A stretch of 64,000 nucleotides of DNA from positions 17,536,042 to 17,600,041 of the forward strand of contig JAJEKV010000008.1 in assembly GCA_021234155.1 (NCBI GenBank). The letters run 5' to 3'. Under the pieces are notes generated by a model, which searched no databases, had not been told where the DNA came from, and worked only from the letters and a program-made list of their open reading frames with translations. The number at the start of each line of letters is the position of its first letter. Position 1 is the stretch's first letter. Made by a program: the position numbers and the translations under genes. This DNA is from Isoetes taiwanensis (Eukaryota; Streptophyta; Lycopodiopsida; Isoetales; Isoetaceae). Shown in pieces: positions 31,910-44,608 of this stretch.

Positions 31910-34200
31910 GATTTTTCCATTGACAATGAGACATTGCTAAGCTTTGCCTGTGATCATTGCTTTGGCTTGTTGGGAGATTTGGAAAGTGCATAATGCTTTG
32001 GTTCATGATCATATTCCTCTTTTCATACATACACTCAACTTTATTTGTAATTGTACACAACTTGTGATTAGCTCCTCAATATAATTCTCTAACGCTGCTC
32101 AGGACGCCGTCGCCTGCCGGTTTACCTGCCAGAAACCACGAAATCTGGCCGGCTACCAAACGTAAACTGGTGGTTTGTAGAAATTTCGTGCTTGTTTTCG
32201 GCGTGTTGGACATTGGCAATTCTCTTGTTAGCTTCTGAATCAATCGACTGAGCTACAATTTTTCTGTAGATATATGAGAGCAAATCATTAGCAGGTTCAG
32301 CCACAGCTCTTTGGGTTTTTTGTGAAATCACAGAAGCCCAATACTCGAGGAATACTTGATTTCTAGTATGTTCCATTTGATCTGTGTTTGACTCTTTCGA
32401 TTTGATCCAAATTTTGAGCAAGAAGATAAGTCATGGCCCCTTTAAGCAAGAATCTTTGAGCAAGGAGATAAGTCCCACCCCTGTTTCTACTGTCAGATCT
32501 CAGCCTCTTGCTCCGGCCCTGTTTCTACTGCCCTTGTTGCTCCACCAAATCTGAAGAACAGAAGCTCAAGAAGAGGGGATCAAGAACAGGGGCTAAAAAA
32601 CCGTCCTTGTTTTGCTACTTGAAGCTCCTCCGTTCCTGTTTCGTTGCTTGTTGCATTGAAGCTCTGCCAGATCTGCAAGTTGGATCTAGCTTAAGAAACT
32701 AGATTAAGAAACCGCCACTGAAGCAGATCTTGAAATAAAATTCCACAGAAGCTTGGCAGCCGCTGCAAACACAAGCTATTGGAAATTGAAGCTGCAAGCC
32801 TTGCAAGACCCTAAAAACCATGCAAAATAAAGTAAAAAAAAAAGTAGACCTTCAAAAACAAGTCTACATCTTCCATAGCCTTGCAAAGTGAAAGTAAAAA
32901 AAAGATTTGCCATGCAATAAAAAGTCTACTTTTGGCATAGCCATGCACTTATATCCCTATTTTAAATATATGTATTATATACGTATTATTATCGACCAAC
33001 CATTGTACTATTACGATATAGATACCATATATACTAGAGAAATAAAAAATGGAGAAATCAAAGAAAGAAGTAAGGAATAATATATATAAATAGTAAGAAA
33101 TTCGTCATTTACATTATAGCATTATAATTAATGGTTTGGCATGGCGGCAAGTAATATTGCCAACCGAAATTTGGATTCTAAAAAATTTCATTTGCTTGCT
33201 TTATGAAATTGGGGAAAAAAAATTCTCTTTTCTTTCTCTGATACTTCTAATGTCGATGAGTGTGCCGCTCTAAATTGTGTCCCAAATCATTAGATCATGC
33301 CCCGAATTCGTCAAATCATGCCCCGAATCAACAGGATTGGATCAACCGAATCCATTTGAGCAGCCAAAATGCATGAAACAAACTCGAATACAGAATCTTT
33401 GAATCGATTTGGGCAGCCAGAATACAAGACAATGCTTCTTGCTGAAGAACAAAATTTCAAAACTATAAGCTGAATCGGGGAAGAGCTGAAATTTAATGAT
33501 GTTCGTACAATCTTTATGTGTTAAATATTGCAAGTGCATTATTACATTTAAGTATTTTAAGGAGGAAAAAATTTAAGGCCGCGCATTGTTACTTTTACAC
33601 TAATAATGCAAATGAAAGTCTAATTTATATTATGCCATGCAATTTGAAAGTCCCGAAAGTCCCCTTTTTAAAGTGACCTTCAAAAAAAGTAAGGGCAGCC
33701 CTTCAATTTCCAACCCTGCTATGATCATTCCGTCGGCAAACACAAGCTGGAAGATCATTCCGCCGGCAAGAATACTCTGCCTGCAAAGGTCTCTGCTATG
33801 GCGGCACTATAAGCGGCGCCACTAGAACAACATAAACCCAAAAATACCTAAAGTAAAGAATTAGGGAATATTCCAAGAATTTACAGAAGCCAGCCCCTTA
33901 GCAGCAACAAGCATCCGTGCTTTAGAATTGTAGTCTAAATTTTGTTGCGTCGCTTGCAAGATTAAAAAATAAGCTCCTCACGGCAAGATGTAAAACTATT
34001 GATGACATTAAAGAAATCTTCACTAGGATAGCCAAGGTCCAACAAGTTTGAAGCATTGTGGAATCTGCCGTGCTTATTGCTGCTACTTATGCCAACCAAG
34101 TGTCGTTGCAGCTGAATGGAAGAAAAGATCCCACGTAATGTCATCATAGAGACTTGGATCGCCCGGATGAACATAAAATACTGCAAGGGAGTGTTGATGC
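31910..34200. other. Gap upstream of the PPR gene
   Basis: No supported gene. An uncharacterised minus-strand ORF at 32122-32421 (VISQKTQRAVAEPANDLLSY) has coding-like composition but no domain. Locally repeated phrases (aaagtaaaaaaaa, agtctac) occur at 32820-32945. AT-rich around 32950-33120. The PPR promoter should lie in 33.8-34.3 kb, but no clear TATA box was chosen. Confidence 0.35.
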
Positions 34201-34308
34201 AAAAAAACATGGCATGGATTCAATCTTGACTAGGGTTTCTTGAGATTGAAACCCAAATGCTACGTCGGGTTACTATTGCCACCAAATTTCAGAAGTCTCA
34301 AATTTTCC

Positions 34309-36825
34309 ATGGCCCCCATCTGGATGGGTGTTCCTCTTTCAGGTATGTCTTTGTATGTTATTGTTCTTTGTTTCTATGATTTAGGTTTGCTTATCCTTCC
34401 TGTTGATAGATATGTTGGACTATGTAACAAAGGAGAATGGCTTCATGACGCACTTAAGTCTGCAGAAATTATGCATGAACAAGGATTGCCTATATCTGAA
34501 GATCTTGCTTATAACTTGATTCATGAGTGCACCCACCAGCAGGACCTTAAACGCAGTAAAAGAGTGCAATTCCTCATGGTAGAAAATGCATTGGACTCTT
34601 CTCTTCCTTTGGCCGACCATCTCATTCGGTTGTTTGCTTCGTGCGGAAGTCTTTCTGATGCAAACTCTGCATTTGGCAAGGTTTCAAATCCAAGCCAGTA
34701 CACTTGGAATGCAATTATTGGAGCTCACACTAAGCTTGGCAAAGATGCAATGGCTCTTCATTTATATCGTCGAATGCATCATGAAGGCATAAAGCCAGAT
34801 AAATTCACATTTTTAAGCATTATAAAAGCATGTAGCAGCACAGGTGATATTGAGCAAGGACGACATGTTCACCAGGAGATGGTTGACAGTGAATTTGAAC
34901 CTGACGTTGTTATGGAGAACACAATTCTTGATATGTATGCAAAATGTGGTTATTTGGGGGAGGCAGGTGCAGTCTTTGATTCAATATCAAACAAAAGTGT
35001 AGTAACATGGAATGCAATTATTTCTGGATATGCTCAGCATGGGAAAGGTGCTATTGCCTTGGAGTACTTTAAACAAATGCAGAAAGAGGGCCAAAAACCA
35101 GATAAAGTGACTTTTCTGAGCATCTTGAAAGCCTGTAGTAACATAGGTGACGTAGAAGAAGGAAAACAAATCCACAAACAAATTACAGAGAGTGAGCTCC
35201 GGTCTGACATTGTCCTGGGGAATAGTGTTGTTGATATGTATGCTAAATGTGGTTACTTGGAGGACGCCCGCAATGTCTTCGAGCTGTTGCAGGACCGTGA
35301 TGTTGTGACATGGAACACAATGATAGCGGGATATGCACAGCATGACAAAGGATATGCTGCGTTAGAGTTTTTTAAGAGGATGCATCAGGAAGCCGTAAAG
35401 CCAGACAAAATCACTTATTTGAGTATATTGAAAGCCTGTGGGAATATAAGTGCAATAGAACAGGGTAGACACATTCATAGGCAGATAGTAGGTTGTGGAA
35501 TGTGTTCTGATATTGCTGTGCAGAATACCCTAGTTGGCATGTATTCGAAGTGTGGAAGATTTGAGGAGGCAAATGAAATATTTGATAGAATGCCAAGTCG
35601 GAATGTGGTGACTTGGAGTGCAATGATTGAGGGATATGCCCAGCATGGTGAAGGTCTCCTTGCTTTAAAATGTTTCGAACGCATGCAGCGAGCAGGTATA
35701 CAGCCCTGCAAAGTTACCTTTTTGAGCACACTCAAGGCATGCAGCAGTATTGGTGCAATAAAGGAGGGGAGAAATATTCATAAGTACATCGTTGAAAGTG
35801 GATTGGAATTGGACATTGTTGTGGGCAGCACGCTTGTTGACATGTATGCCAAATGTGGGAGCCTAGAGGAAGCACATAAAGTTTTTGATAGATTGCCAAA
35901 ACGAAATACTGTCACATGGAATGCAATGATTGTTGGCTATGCACAATGTGGTGATGCTGAGTCGGCTCGTCAATGCCTTGAGGAAATGCAAAGCCAAGGT
36001 ATTAAACCAAATGAAGTCACATTTGCTACACTCCTTGCAGCCTGTGGGCATGCTGGTTTATTAGACGTTGGCTGTACGTACTTTAAGTTGATGATAGAAG
36101 GCCATTGCATCACCCCAGATGCACATCATTATGCCTGCATTGTTGACCTTCTTGGCCGCACAGGGCGTCTGAAAGAGGCAGAAACATTATTAGAAACTAT
36201 CCACCCAGATGTGATAGTTTTAAGAACTTTGCTTGCTGCATGCAAAACTTATGGCAACATTGAAATTGGTAGGCAATGTTTTGATCAAATTGTACAATTG
36301 GATCCTCAACATGGTGGTGCATACATGCTCATGACAGGCACTTATTCTGATGCTTCTATGTGGAAAGAAGCAGTTAAAATAGAAGAACTCAGACAGCATG
36401 CTTGTGCTTGGAAAAAACCTGCTAAAGCATGGATAGAAGTCAACAGTAAGGTACATGAGTTTATCGTGGGAGATAAGAGCCACCCACATTATGAAGGGAT
36501 CTGCAGAAGGTTAAAGAGCTTGAATGATAGGATGAAAGAGGCAGGGTACGTACCAAAAGTTGACATGGTGCTGCAGCAAATCTCGGATGAGGAAAAGGAA
36601 GATGCCTTATGTGGCCATTGTGAGAAACTGGCGATTGTGTTCGGGCTAATGAGTACATCACCAGGTTCAGTCATCCGAGCCACCAAGAACCTTAGAGTTT
36701 GCATAGACTGTCATAATGCAGTTAAAGCCATCTCCAAGGTTGAAAGACGGGAGATCATTATAAGGGATGCTTATAGAGTGCATCACTTTGCAGATGGATC
36801 ATGCTCCTGCAAGGATTATCAATGA
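34309..36825 (+). CDS. Pentatricopeptide repeat protein, PLS class with E/E+ and DYW-type C-terminus
   Basis: The only large intact host gene. The frame is open from 34240, but its first ATG is 34309 (838 codons to the TGA at 36823-36825). An N-terminal intron near 34343-34409 (gtatgt..gatag) is possible, so the true start is uncertain. About 12-15 PPR motifs follow, with typical landmarks (YTWNAIIGAH, LDMYAKCGYLGEA, VVTWNAIISGYAQHGKG, KPDKVTFLSILKAC). Then come an E/E+ region (AWIEVNSKVHEFIVGDKSHP) and a DYW domain with the deaminase-like zinc ligands HCE and CIDCH, counted from the open frame at His793, Glu795, Cys821 and Cys824, and CSCKDY near the end. Such proteins bind specific organellar transcripts and convert C to U. 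It ends DYQ, not DYW. It should be imported into mitochondria or chloroplasts, but no clear transit peptide is assignable. Confidence 0.9.
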   Translation: MAPIWMGVPLSGMSLYVIVLCFYDLGLLILPVDRYVGLCNKGEWLHDALKSAEIMHEQGLPISEDLAYNLIHECTHQQDLKRSKRVQFLMVENALDSSLPLADHLIRLFASCGSLSDANSAFGKVSNPSQYTWNAIIGAHTKLGKDAMALHLYRRMHHEGIKPDKFTFLSIIKACSSTGDIEQGRHVHQEMVDSEFEPDVVMENTILDMYAKCGYLGEAGAVFDSISNKSVVTWNAIISGYAQHGKGAIALEYFKQMQKEGQKPDKVTFLSILKACSNIGDVEEGKQIHKQITESELRSDIVLGNSVVDMYAKCGYLEDARNVFELLQDRDVVTWNTMIAGYAQHDKGYAALEFFKRMHQEAVKPDKITYLSILKACGNISAIEQGRHIHRQIVGCGMCSDIAVQNTLVGMYSKCGRFEEANEIFDRMPSRNVVTWSAMIEGYAQHGEGLLALKCFERMQRAGIQPCKVTFLSTLKACSSIGAIKEGRNIHKYIVESGLELDIVVGSTLVDMYAKCGSLEEAHKVFDRLPKRNTVTWNAMIVGYAQCGDAESARQCLEEMQSQGIKPNEVTFATLLAACGHAGLLDVGCTYFKLMIEGHCITPDAHHYACIVDLLGRTGRLKEAETLLETIHPDVIVLRTLLAACKTYGNIEIGRQCFDQIVQLDPQHGGAYMLMTGTYSDASMWKEAVKIEELRQHACAWKKPAKAWIEVNSKVHEFIVGDKSHPHYEGICRRLKSLNDRMKEAGYVPKVDMVLQQISDEEKEDALCGHCEKLAIVFGLMSTSPGSVIRATKNLRVCIDCHNAVKAISKVERREIIIRDAYRVHHFADGSCSCKDYQ

Positions 36826-36984
36826 CAACCATCATAAATTGGCCTTCATTCTAAAATTCAGTCTCAAATTGGTCATGTCTCCTCTGGGGTTGGAAAAATG
36901 ACCGGCAAGCACGATGAGACTCATGGGAAATGTTTTACAATATGAATGGGTTCAAAATATGTTTGGATGCTTAGTTGCAGTCAA

Positions 36985-37330
36985 AAGAGGAGAGCTGAAG
37001 TAGCTTGCTTGTGCATGACAAATATTTGGTAAAACATGGATCAAAATTAACAAGAAGATGCATGTGTTCATTTTGTGGGATTAAAGATCTTGGATGAACA
37101 AATCAAACAGGCAGGCAGGGTACTTGACATTCTCCTGCAGAAAATTTCGGATGGAACATCAATTGTGTGGTCATTGTGAGAAACTGGCAATTGTTTATGA
37201 GAAATTGGCCAGGCTCAATTATCCGAGCCAGCAGCAAAAATTATCTCTGGGGTTGGAGTGTGGGAGATCATAATAAGGGATGCTTATAGATTTCAGATGG
37301 CTCATGCTCCTCAAGAGTGCGTGATGGGCG
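36985..37330 (+). pseudogene. Decayed duplicate of the PPR gene's E+/DYW 3' end
   Basis: About 160 bp past the stop, phrases of the gene's last 430 bp recur in order with deletions: the aagcatggat.. (AWIEVN) part near 37034, the catgagttt.. part near 37060, gtggtcattgtgagaaactggc (DYW HxE region) near 37168, and gggatcataataagggatgctt near 37263. Frames are broken throughout. It is a tandem partial duplication, not a second gene. Confidence 0.75.
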
Positions 37331-37339
37331 ATATAGGTT

Positions 37340-38075
37340 GCTAGATTTTCGGTTCAAATCAATCGAAGCATCTTCTCAGGTTGGACAAAAGCATACAACT
37401 TTTCCCAAACATAAATTGAACGTTGACTTTGGGGGAAATTATCATGAATGAATGCTACAAAATCATGTTTGGGGCTGATTATGCTCTCCTTAAACTGATT
37501 CGAATTTCGACATGACTTTTAAATGTAAAAGAGATGTGCAGTTGGATATCTGACTGCTTTATTATGCGCTGATCAGATACTATAATGAGATAAGCAGATT
37601 GAAGACAATGACTGACGTGCCACAAGAGGACAGCAACATTGAGAGCTAATTTATATTTTATAGATACCTCATACGGACCATTTTGTATGCATCATTTGTC
37701 AATAAATGAACAACACACTTCTATGTGCCAGCTGCTTCATTGATTCTATTGCCTCGTCAACTACATGATTTCTAATCTCTAGCTGCATCTTGAATTCCTC
37801 ATCAACTACATGATTTCTTCTTCTGACACAAGTGAGTCCAGATGCTAAAATGGTAATCTAGTAGTTAATTTTATGGTTAATCTTTTCGTAACCATAACTA
37901 AAGTCATAATCTTGCAGCTAAAGTATCTAGTACTTGATTCCAGAGTTTATCTTTTTCCAGCAATTGACGAGTGAGGATATAACTTGTTGAAGATCTTCAC
38001 GTTTGGAAAAGCAACGTTCAACGTCCTGGTTGACAACCGAAAGCTTGAATTTCACGACAAGACTACTCACTCTCG
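37340..38075. other. Gap between PPR relic and LINE
   Basis: No ORF or element recognised. Probably old 3' flank of the PPR gene. Confidence 0.4.
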
Positions 38076-38630
38076 GTGCTTTTTTTTTTTTTTGAAGTCG
38101 GTATATTTATATTAAAAGAAGTATAAAGGTACAGAAAAAGAACTTTTTATAAGGAAGTTTAACCCGAGAATAGATAGGAGGGTGAGGACACCTCCTAGCT
38201 ATTATATGACACAAAAATTGTAGTACTTATAACAAAATTAGATAGAAATATGTCTATTAAAAGTTCAGGGTGAGATATTTCTGACTGATCCATCGGATAC
38301 TAATTTCCTTTTTTAGTAACAGGATCTGAGATTCCAATTAGTGATCTTCCTCCCTTTCCCTTAGATGCTCGTGGTACGTATCACGATCCGCAAGACTCCG
38401 CTTTAAGCCATATTATATCTTCCCTTAGCATCTTTGGCTCGCATATTGAAGCTCCTCGATATCCATGTTCGATCACAACAAAGAATCGCATGTACAAGGT
38501 TCTTCGTGTCTCGAGAACATTTGGTGATGCGAAAACTCCTCGTCCATTCTTTGTTTGCCTCCGGCCGATCTTCTTCCATTTGATTCTTCTCATCAAAGAT
38601 AAACATTTTACACAGTAAATAAAAGACCCA

Positions 38631-39970
38631 TTAGTTTGATAATCCTTCGAGAATCCAAATAACATCATATTTAATTTGTCTAATTACTCCCTCGTGGATG
38701 ATATCATAGTTAAACACAAATTCATTTCTCCCCTTCCAGATCCTCCAAAGGAGGATATAAATCCTCCAAATCGGTTGGGTTGTTCTAAGGAAGAAATCCG
38801 GATAGCCGAGAGGATAGATCATATCCTGTGTATTCTGAGGCCAGCCTCGAGAATCCACTCAGCCCGATGCATGTTCTCAATAAATGATTTTCATCTTCCC
38901 TATTTGCCATGCATCCGATGCATGTCCGACCCGCCATGTGAAGTTTATGCCTCTTCATGTTTGTGGCCGAGCCTTATGCCATAGCCGCCACATAAAAGAC
39001 TTGATTTTTGGGAAAATCGGGCCGACCACATGAAATTGAGGTTCCTTCTACATCTGTCGTCGGATCAGTTTGCCACTTTCTGTGGATGGTAATCTCCTGA
39101 TTCCTCATCAAAAACCTGTATGCACTCCTAACAGTGAAAGTCAACAAACTGTTATGATTCCAATTTATGCCATCCATGGACCGTATACCATAAGTCGAGT
39201 GGTACAAATATTATTATACAAAAACTTGCGGTCCTCTCCTTCTTCACCAAGAGAGAGCTCTCAAAGGAATCATGCCCCGTGTCGTTAAACATGTTATGCA
39301 CATAAATAATACCTTTAGAGCACCATTTCTTGACCCAGTCCGAAGTGACAAGCCAAGCACAAGCTTTCATCATTAGTGATCGAGAGCAGATTCCGAATAT
39401 AGTTTGATCCATAGACAGTGCCTTCTTTCCACTTATACATATTTCTAACCTCGCATCCATGCCCCCGATCCATTTCTTCGTAATGCCGAGTGGAGTTAGG
39501 AATGGTGAAGGGGAAATAAATAGAGTGTGGGAGATGCATTTTGATATTTCTCCATCCAAAAGGATGACACTTGTTAATGTAGTGTTTGAATAATAATAGA
39601 AATAGGATGATTGATGAGCCCATAAGCAGCTTTTAAAAAATATTTGGCCGTAAGTGCAATCCCTTGCTTCTCTATATTGATAACTCCTAAACCACCATCC
39701 TTCTTTTTTCTTCAAAGATTCTTCCATGGATACAAATCCAACACCTTTTATTCTCGACTGAGGCAATGAATCTCCCAATTATACCCCCTGAGCCTTGAAG
39801 AGACCTTCTTGGGAGCAAGAATAATGTAAGATTGATAAACATGTGAAGAAGCAATGACAAAATTAGCTATGATGGCCCTTCCATTTTTAGACGATACTTG
39901 ATTAAGGCTATCGACCTTTTTCTCGAATTTCTCGATAATCCCTCCCAAATATCCGAGGAGGGACTACTTT
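38631..39970 (-). pseudogene. LINE ORF2 C-terminal part (zf-RVT region)
   Basis: Minus-strand frames include LLWRIWKGRNEFVF (about 38740) and WNHNSLLTFTVRSAYRFLMR (about 39140), the usual zf-RVT region of plant L1 elements. EDSLNQVSSKNGRA-like (VDSLNQVSSKNGRAIIANFV, about 39890) corresponds to the RT thumb and connection region. Several frameshifts. These domains lie downstream of the reverse transcriptase and help bind the element RNA. Confidence 0.7.
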
Positions 39971-40089
39971 TAATAGCAAAGGGAATTCCAAGAATCTTGG
40001 ACTTTAAGGTGGGGGGATCATACTTTATAAATCAGGAGGGCAGCTGTTTGCCCTCCTTTTACCCTCGATCTCTTGCCATCACCCTTGAT

Positions 40090-40673
40090 TTAGTTCGATT
40101 GATCTTGCAACCCGATGTTTGCTCCAAACCGTCCAGATAGCCCGAGTATTGATGATCGAAGTTTTCCTCCATGGAAACCATGAGAAATGTATCGTCCCCA
40201 AAAAATGCCCATTAAGGATTTGATCCATAATATTATTGCTTTGGGTAGGGAAAGCCCTTGGATCATATTAGTATTCTTGGCCTCCTCAAGTCTCGCTATG
40301 CGAGCCTCCATCACAATTAGAAACAAGAAAGGGGCGCTGGACAGCCTTGTTTTACCCCCTTCTCGGGGGGAAAAAGGGCTGCACTCCCCATTAATTAGGA
40401 CAGAGGAACGAGAGTTATTCAAAATAGCATAAAAAATATTTATTACCTCCTCGAGAAGCCAAGAGCATTTGCAACATCGGAGCGTAAAGTTCCACTCACC
40501 ATATCAAAAGCCTTTGTGATATCTAGCTTGATGAGAGCAATGTCTTGACCGTAGTCTTTTGCCCAATTCAAACCTAGAATGGTCAGAACTACATTATCTA
40601 AAATATATCCGTCCTTCAAGTAGGCCGACCGAGAAGAACTAATAATTTTCTCAAGGATGCTTGAGCCTAGCAA
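40090..40673 (-). pseudogene. LINE ORF2 reverse transcriptase core
   Basis: The minus-strand frames read SRSAYLKDGYILDNVV and LIKLDITKAFDMV (RT blocks 2-3, first catalytic Asp). After a shift come INGECSPF and FLFLIVMEARIARLEEAK (the block normally reading SPFLFLxVMEAL). A 1-base shift separates the two at about 40495. This domain copies the element RNA at the nicked target. Confidence 0.8.
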
Positions 40674-41033
40674 AGAATGGTCCCCTAAATAATTTTGTAG
40701 ATCACATTGGAAAGAGAGATCGGTCTATAGTCGAGAAATTGCTAGGCATATCAATTTTGGGGATGAGAGCAATAAGGCTAGTATTTATCCTAGCATCAAG
40801 ACATTTCTGCATTTTGAATTCATTAGCTAAGCTCGTGATGCTATCCCCCAGAATGGGCCATGCTTTCTTGAAGAATTCTCACCGGTAGGCCATCCGCCCC
40901 AAGCGTTTTCCCATTCTCCATATCTTTAACCGCTTGGTATAGCTCATTGTTACTAAAAATCTTCTCCAAATCCCTCATGTGCTCATTGCTAACCTTAGCC
41001 TCGTAGATTTATAAAATTATTCATAATATCAGG

Positions 41034-42240
41034 TCAATTGTCATGGTTAGTTCCCATAATGTTGGTGAAGTGCATGGTTGCAGCCCTCTTGATGTCCTCT
41101 TCCTTGGTTATATAATCATTATCCACCAGGACTTCAAAGATGTGATTCTTCTTAGCCCTACCTTTAGCTTTGATAAAGAAAAATTTTGAGTTACATCTCT
41201 CATCCTCTTTGATCTCCTTGATTTTGGACTTAAGCTTCCAACCTCTAGCAATTCTTATCTCCTCTTTTTCTATTTCCTTTCTGATTTGATCCTCTTGGTC
41301 CCCGGAAGCATGAGGAAGGGTTTCTCTAAGATTCCTAAGGTGAGCCATTTTCTGGTGATGAATCTCTTTCCCCCATTCCTTTAGCCAATTCTTGATGGCT
41401 TTTGATACCCTGACCCACCAATCCATCCAGCCAGAACTACCCAGCGGTTTGGGATATCTATCTATCACATCTTGTAACTTAGCCATAAAGTCATTGTGAT
41501 CAAGCAGAGTTATATTCAATTTGAAATAGGTCTTTCTATTTCTACTCTGATTTTGGGTGGAAATTATAATTTTCTGAGGGAAGTGATCAGAGAGGGTATA
41601 CCCTCTCATGTTCTCCACTCTGTTGCTGTTATTCCAAAGGTTTTCAAAAGATAGAATCTGTCATGGAGACACCAGATGGGATCCACTCTCTTATCCGTCC
41701 AACTGAAATCATTAGGCTTGGTCCTAGCCATCACAAGATGATGAGTTTGAATGAGGTTATTCCAGATATTTTTTTCCTGAGGCAACAAAGGCTTGAAGTT
41801 CTTATTCCTCATATAATCATTGGTCACCATGTTCATGTCCCCTCCCATAATGCATTCATCATACTCAATGTTATCTAGACTGTCCTTAACCTTTGTCCAA
41901 ACCTTAATCCCGCCTCCTCGATTGTTGTAAGCATAAATATTAATGAGGGCCAATCTCACTTTTCTCATGTTGCAGCTGAGAATTTGCCACCTGCCCTCTC
42001 TATCACTGACCATATAGGGGTCAGTTAAGTCAAGGTTGTCCCTCCAAATGATGGCAATTCCTCCAGAAGAGTCTTGGGCTGGAATGGTCCAAAGACTGTA
42101 GCCACTAGAAAGAGTCCTCTTAATAATATCTTCATGATGAATATCGTGAATCTTGTGCTCTTGTAAAAAAAAGAATATCGTGGTTGAGAGAGGGATACAT
42201 ACCTTTAAACGCCCCTCTTGATGCTACTATTGATACCTTG
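41034..42240 (-). pseudogene. LINE ORF2 N-terminal endonuclease and linker
   Basis: Minus strand. Near 42180 is FFLQEHKIHDIHHEDI (the catalytic Glu of AP endonucleases), then SGGIAIIWRDNLDL, then in the 42013-41606 frame ALINIYAYNN and CIMGGDMNMVTND (the GDxN motif). The 41618-41034 frame is the linker between endonuclease and RT (TYFKLNITLLDHNDF, RCNSKFFFIKAKGRAKKNHI). The endonuclease nicks target DNA. Confidence 0.8.
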
Positions 42241-42449
42241 AAGATTCCGTAATGCAACTCGAGTTCGATCCATTAATATTTATATATACCGTGACCATTC
42301 CTCCTTGAATGGTGCTTTTTCTTGACCGATTCGACCGGGTCCTGGATAAATCTTCTTCTTGCCCCTTCCTTTCTTCTTAGTAACCACTTGCCATTCCTGC
42401 TCTTTATCAATTAAGACATCTTCAACTCTATTATCCACTTCCCAAACCC

Positions 42450-44608
42450 TGTTCTTCATGAGTTCTCCAGAATGTTTCTCTGAATGGTCAAGGTAAATTG
42501 CCCCGTGTCAATCTTAACATAGAGGTTAACATTATTCAAAGTTAAAACCATATTCTCGATCCATGCTCATGGTGGTGCGAGATCCTTTTAGAAATAAGAT
42601 TCTTGGCAAGTAATCTCAAAAGTATTGTTCCTAGTCTCAAAGACTAGCTTTAGTACTAGTTTCACCTTTTTCCCTGGTCTTAGGGATCCAAATTTGCCTA
42701 GCTTGCTCCTTTTGAGGTATCTCCTTATGTTTCCCCAAATCCTCTCCCATAGGTAACACCGCATCTTGGAGTAATTTACTTTAAGAGTCATATAGTTCTC
42801 TGGCTAATTTTCACCTTTATTTCCTTGTACCATTTGGAGTTAATAGCTTTGGAAATGCGTATAGTGGGGAAGTTCGCTTTGAGGAATATTGATGTCTATG
42901 ATTTCCCCTAGATCCTCTCAAGTAAGGCCTTAAGGTGAGAAGTGGTCCGAAAACCTGGGAGGTTGGGGAAAGAAACCCAAGTGGTGGTAGCTATACAATC
43001 CCTCTTTGTCGGGGACAAAGTTGGGACTCCATTTCATGATATAAAATGGCTGGTAATTGACTTGATCAATCTTTCTTTTAAGAATTTGGTTCACGGACAT
43101 CTCGGCCCCTACAAACTATTTGAAAAGTTCTCATTTGTCCATCTTGAGAATAGACATGATAGGAATGTTACGAGACTTAGTGACCCACATCTTGACATCA
43201 CCGATAGGCAAACTCCTCCTAGGAAAGTGAACAAAAAAGCCCTCTTGGAGAAATTATCATAGGGTCGAAATGATCCGAGATGGATTGAAGGTCAATATAG
43301 TCTTTTTTAATTCCATCTTTCTGACAAATGTCCCTGTTCTTGTCTTTAGCAAAATCGACAGATTCATTTTTTAATAAAGCACTTTTGTAAGTAACAGGAG
43401 GGGTCATACCTTTTGCTGAGTCACTTTTGCCCATTACCGGAATTCTGTTGCGGATCTTGAGGTTCCCCACCTTGGTATCCGTGTTATTGAGCCCGGTTTC
43501 CTTGATCATCTTGCAGTTCTGACACCCACATGTCTCCACCTCTGCAGGATTAAAAAATCCGTTGCTATCCCTGATGCTGCATTCCTTTAACCCTTCCTTT
43601 CTCAGACTTAGCTGATAGGTTTCGAAGGAGTTGGTAATATTTTCCAATAATTCAGTGTTATTTGGGAGAGAAGCTTTGAATTGGCGCCTGTGCCATTCTA
43701 TAACGTGATCTTCAGCCTCTTCCCATCGTTTGATAAGTTTTACGCTTGCATTGGAAGTCCAGTTTAAACTGTCAAGCTTGACCGCTATCATCTTCGCTTT
43801 GCTAAGTAACTCGTCCATTGATTTTCTGAAGATGTTATTTTTTAAACTGCAGCAGTCATCCTTTGTGTGCCCCTGCTTGACAATCAATTTGTACAGAGTG
43901 ATCCACGGCTTTGGGCGATTTCCAAAGATGTTCCACACCCAATCTCACACTTGCCCTTCCCTCCAGTAGTCTTTTTCAATTCCCTCATATCTTTCCATTC
44001 CGGCAACAACCCGACCATCTTCCTGTATCCCCATGCATACCGCTGCAGCTTTTTGTTGATCTTTTATTATGTTGAATGCAATGTAAATTTCTTTAAGAGT
44101 CTTCCAAGTTTCATCCCTTCTGGTATCTAACCAAAAGATTTGTGTCCATTCCTCGCCCCTCTAATCTTGCTTCCTCGCCCCCGCTCGCCTAACGTAACCA
44201 CTCTTTCTTGCCATTCTTACGCTGGTTAGCGACTTGAAACCTCCACACCAAAATTTCTAAATCCTCAAAGCTTTCTGCTGGCTGCAAATCGAAGAACAGA
44301 GCCCACCGTACTAGGGGTTCGGCGCCAAAATCTATGGGGACGCTGAGACGAAAGAGATTCCTGGGGAAACGGTTCCCAAGGGCCAAATATCCGGTATTAT
44401 GGGCTGAAATTCTAAGAGATCCTAATCTATCAAAGCACACAATCTCGAAAAGTGGATCCCACCGACGTCTTCTGAATCCTACTCTAGATTGATTATTGTA
44501 CGCTAAACTAAGAAGAGATCTGATTTCCCTGACTGTCACATCATGGCCCACAGGAATGTGAGGGAGCCCGAGACTCTGGAGAACATCCTCTAACAAGGAC
44601 TCATCCAC
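42450..44608 (-). pseudogene. LINE ORF1 (DUF4283-like, nucleic-acid binding)
   Basis: The frame 44608-44189 opens MDESLLEDVLQSLGLPHIPV. Around 43250-42900 the sequence reads like the DUF4283 block (FYIMKWSPNFVP, VKMWVTKSRNIPI), and the 43938-43219 frame includes a Cys pair CGCQNC. Together this matches the ORF1 type of plant L1 elements, which coats the RNA. It is split over at least three frames. The 3' part (42450-42800) is poor. Confidence 0.6.

Noticed and set aside
34342-34409. A confident intron in the PPR gene
   Set aside because: gtatgt and gatag borders exist, but removing 67 bp shifts the frame away from the PPR-coding frame, so it was not adopted.
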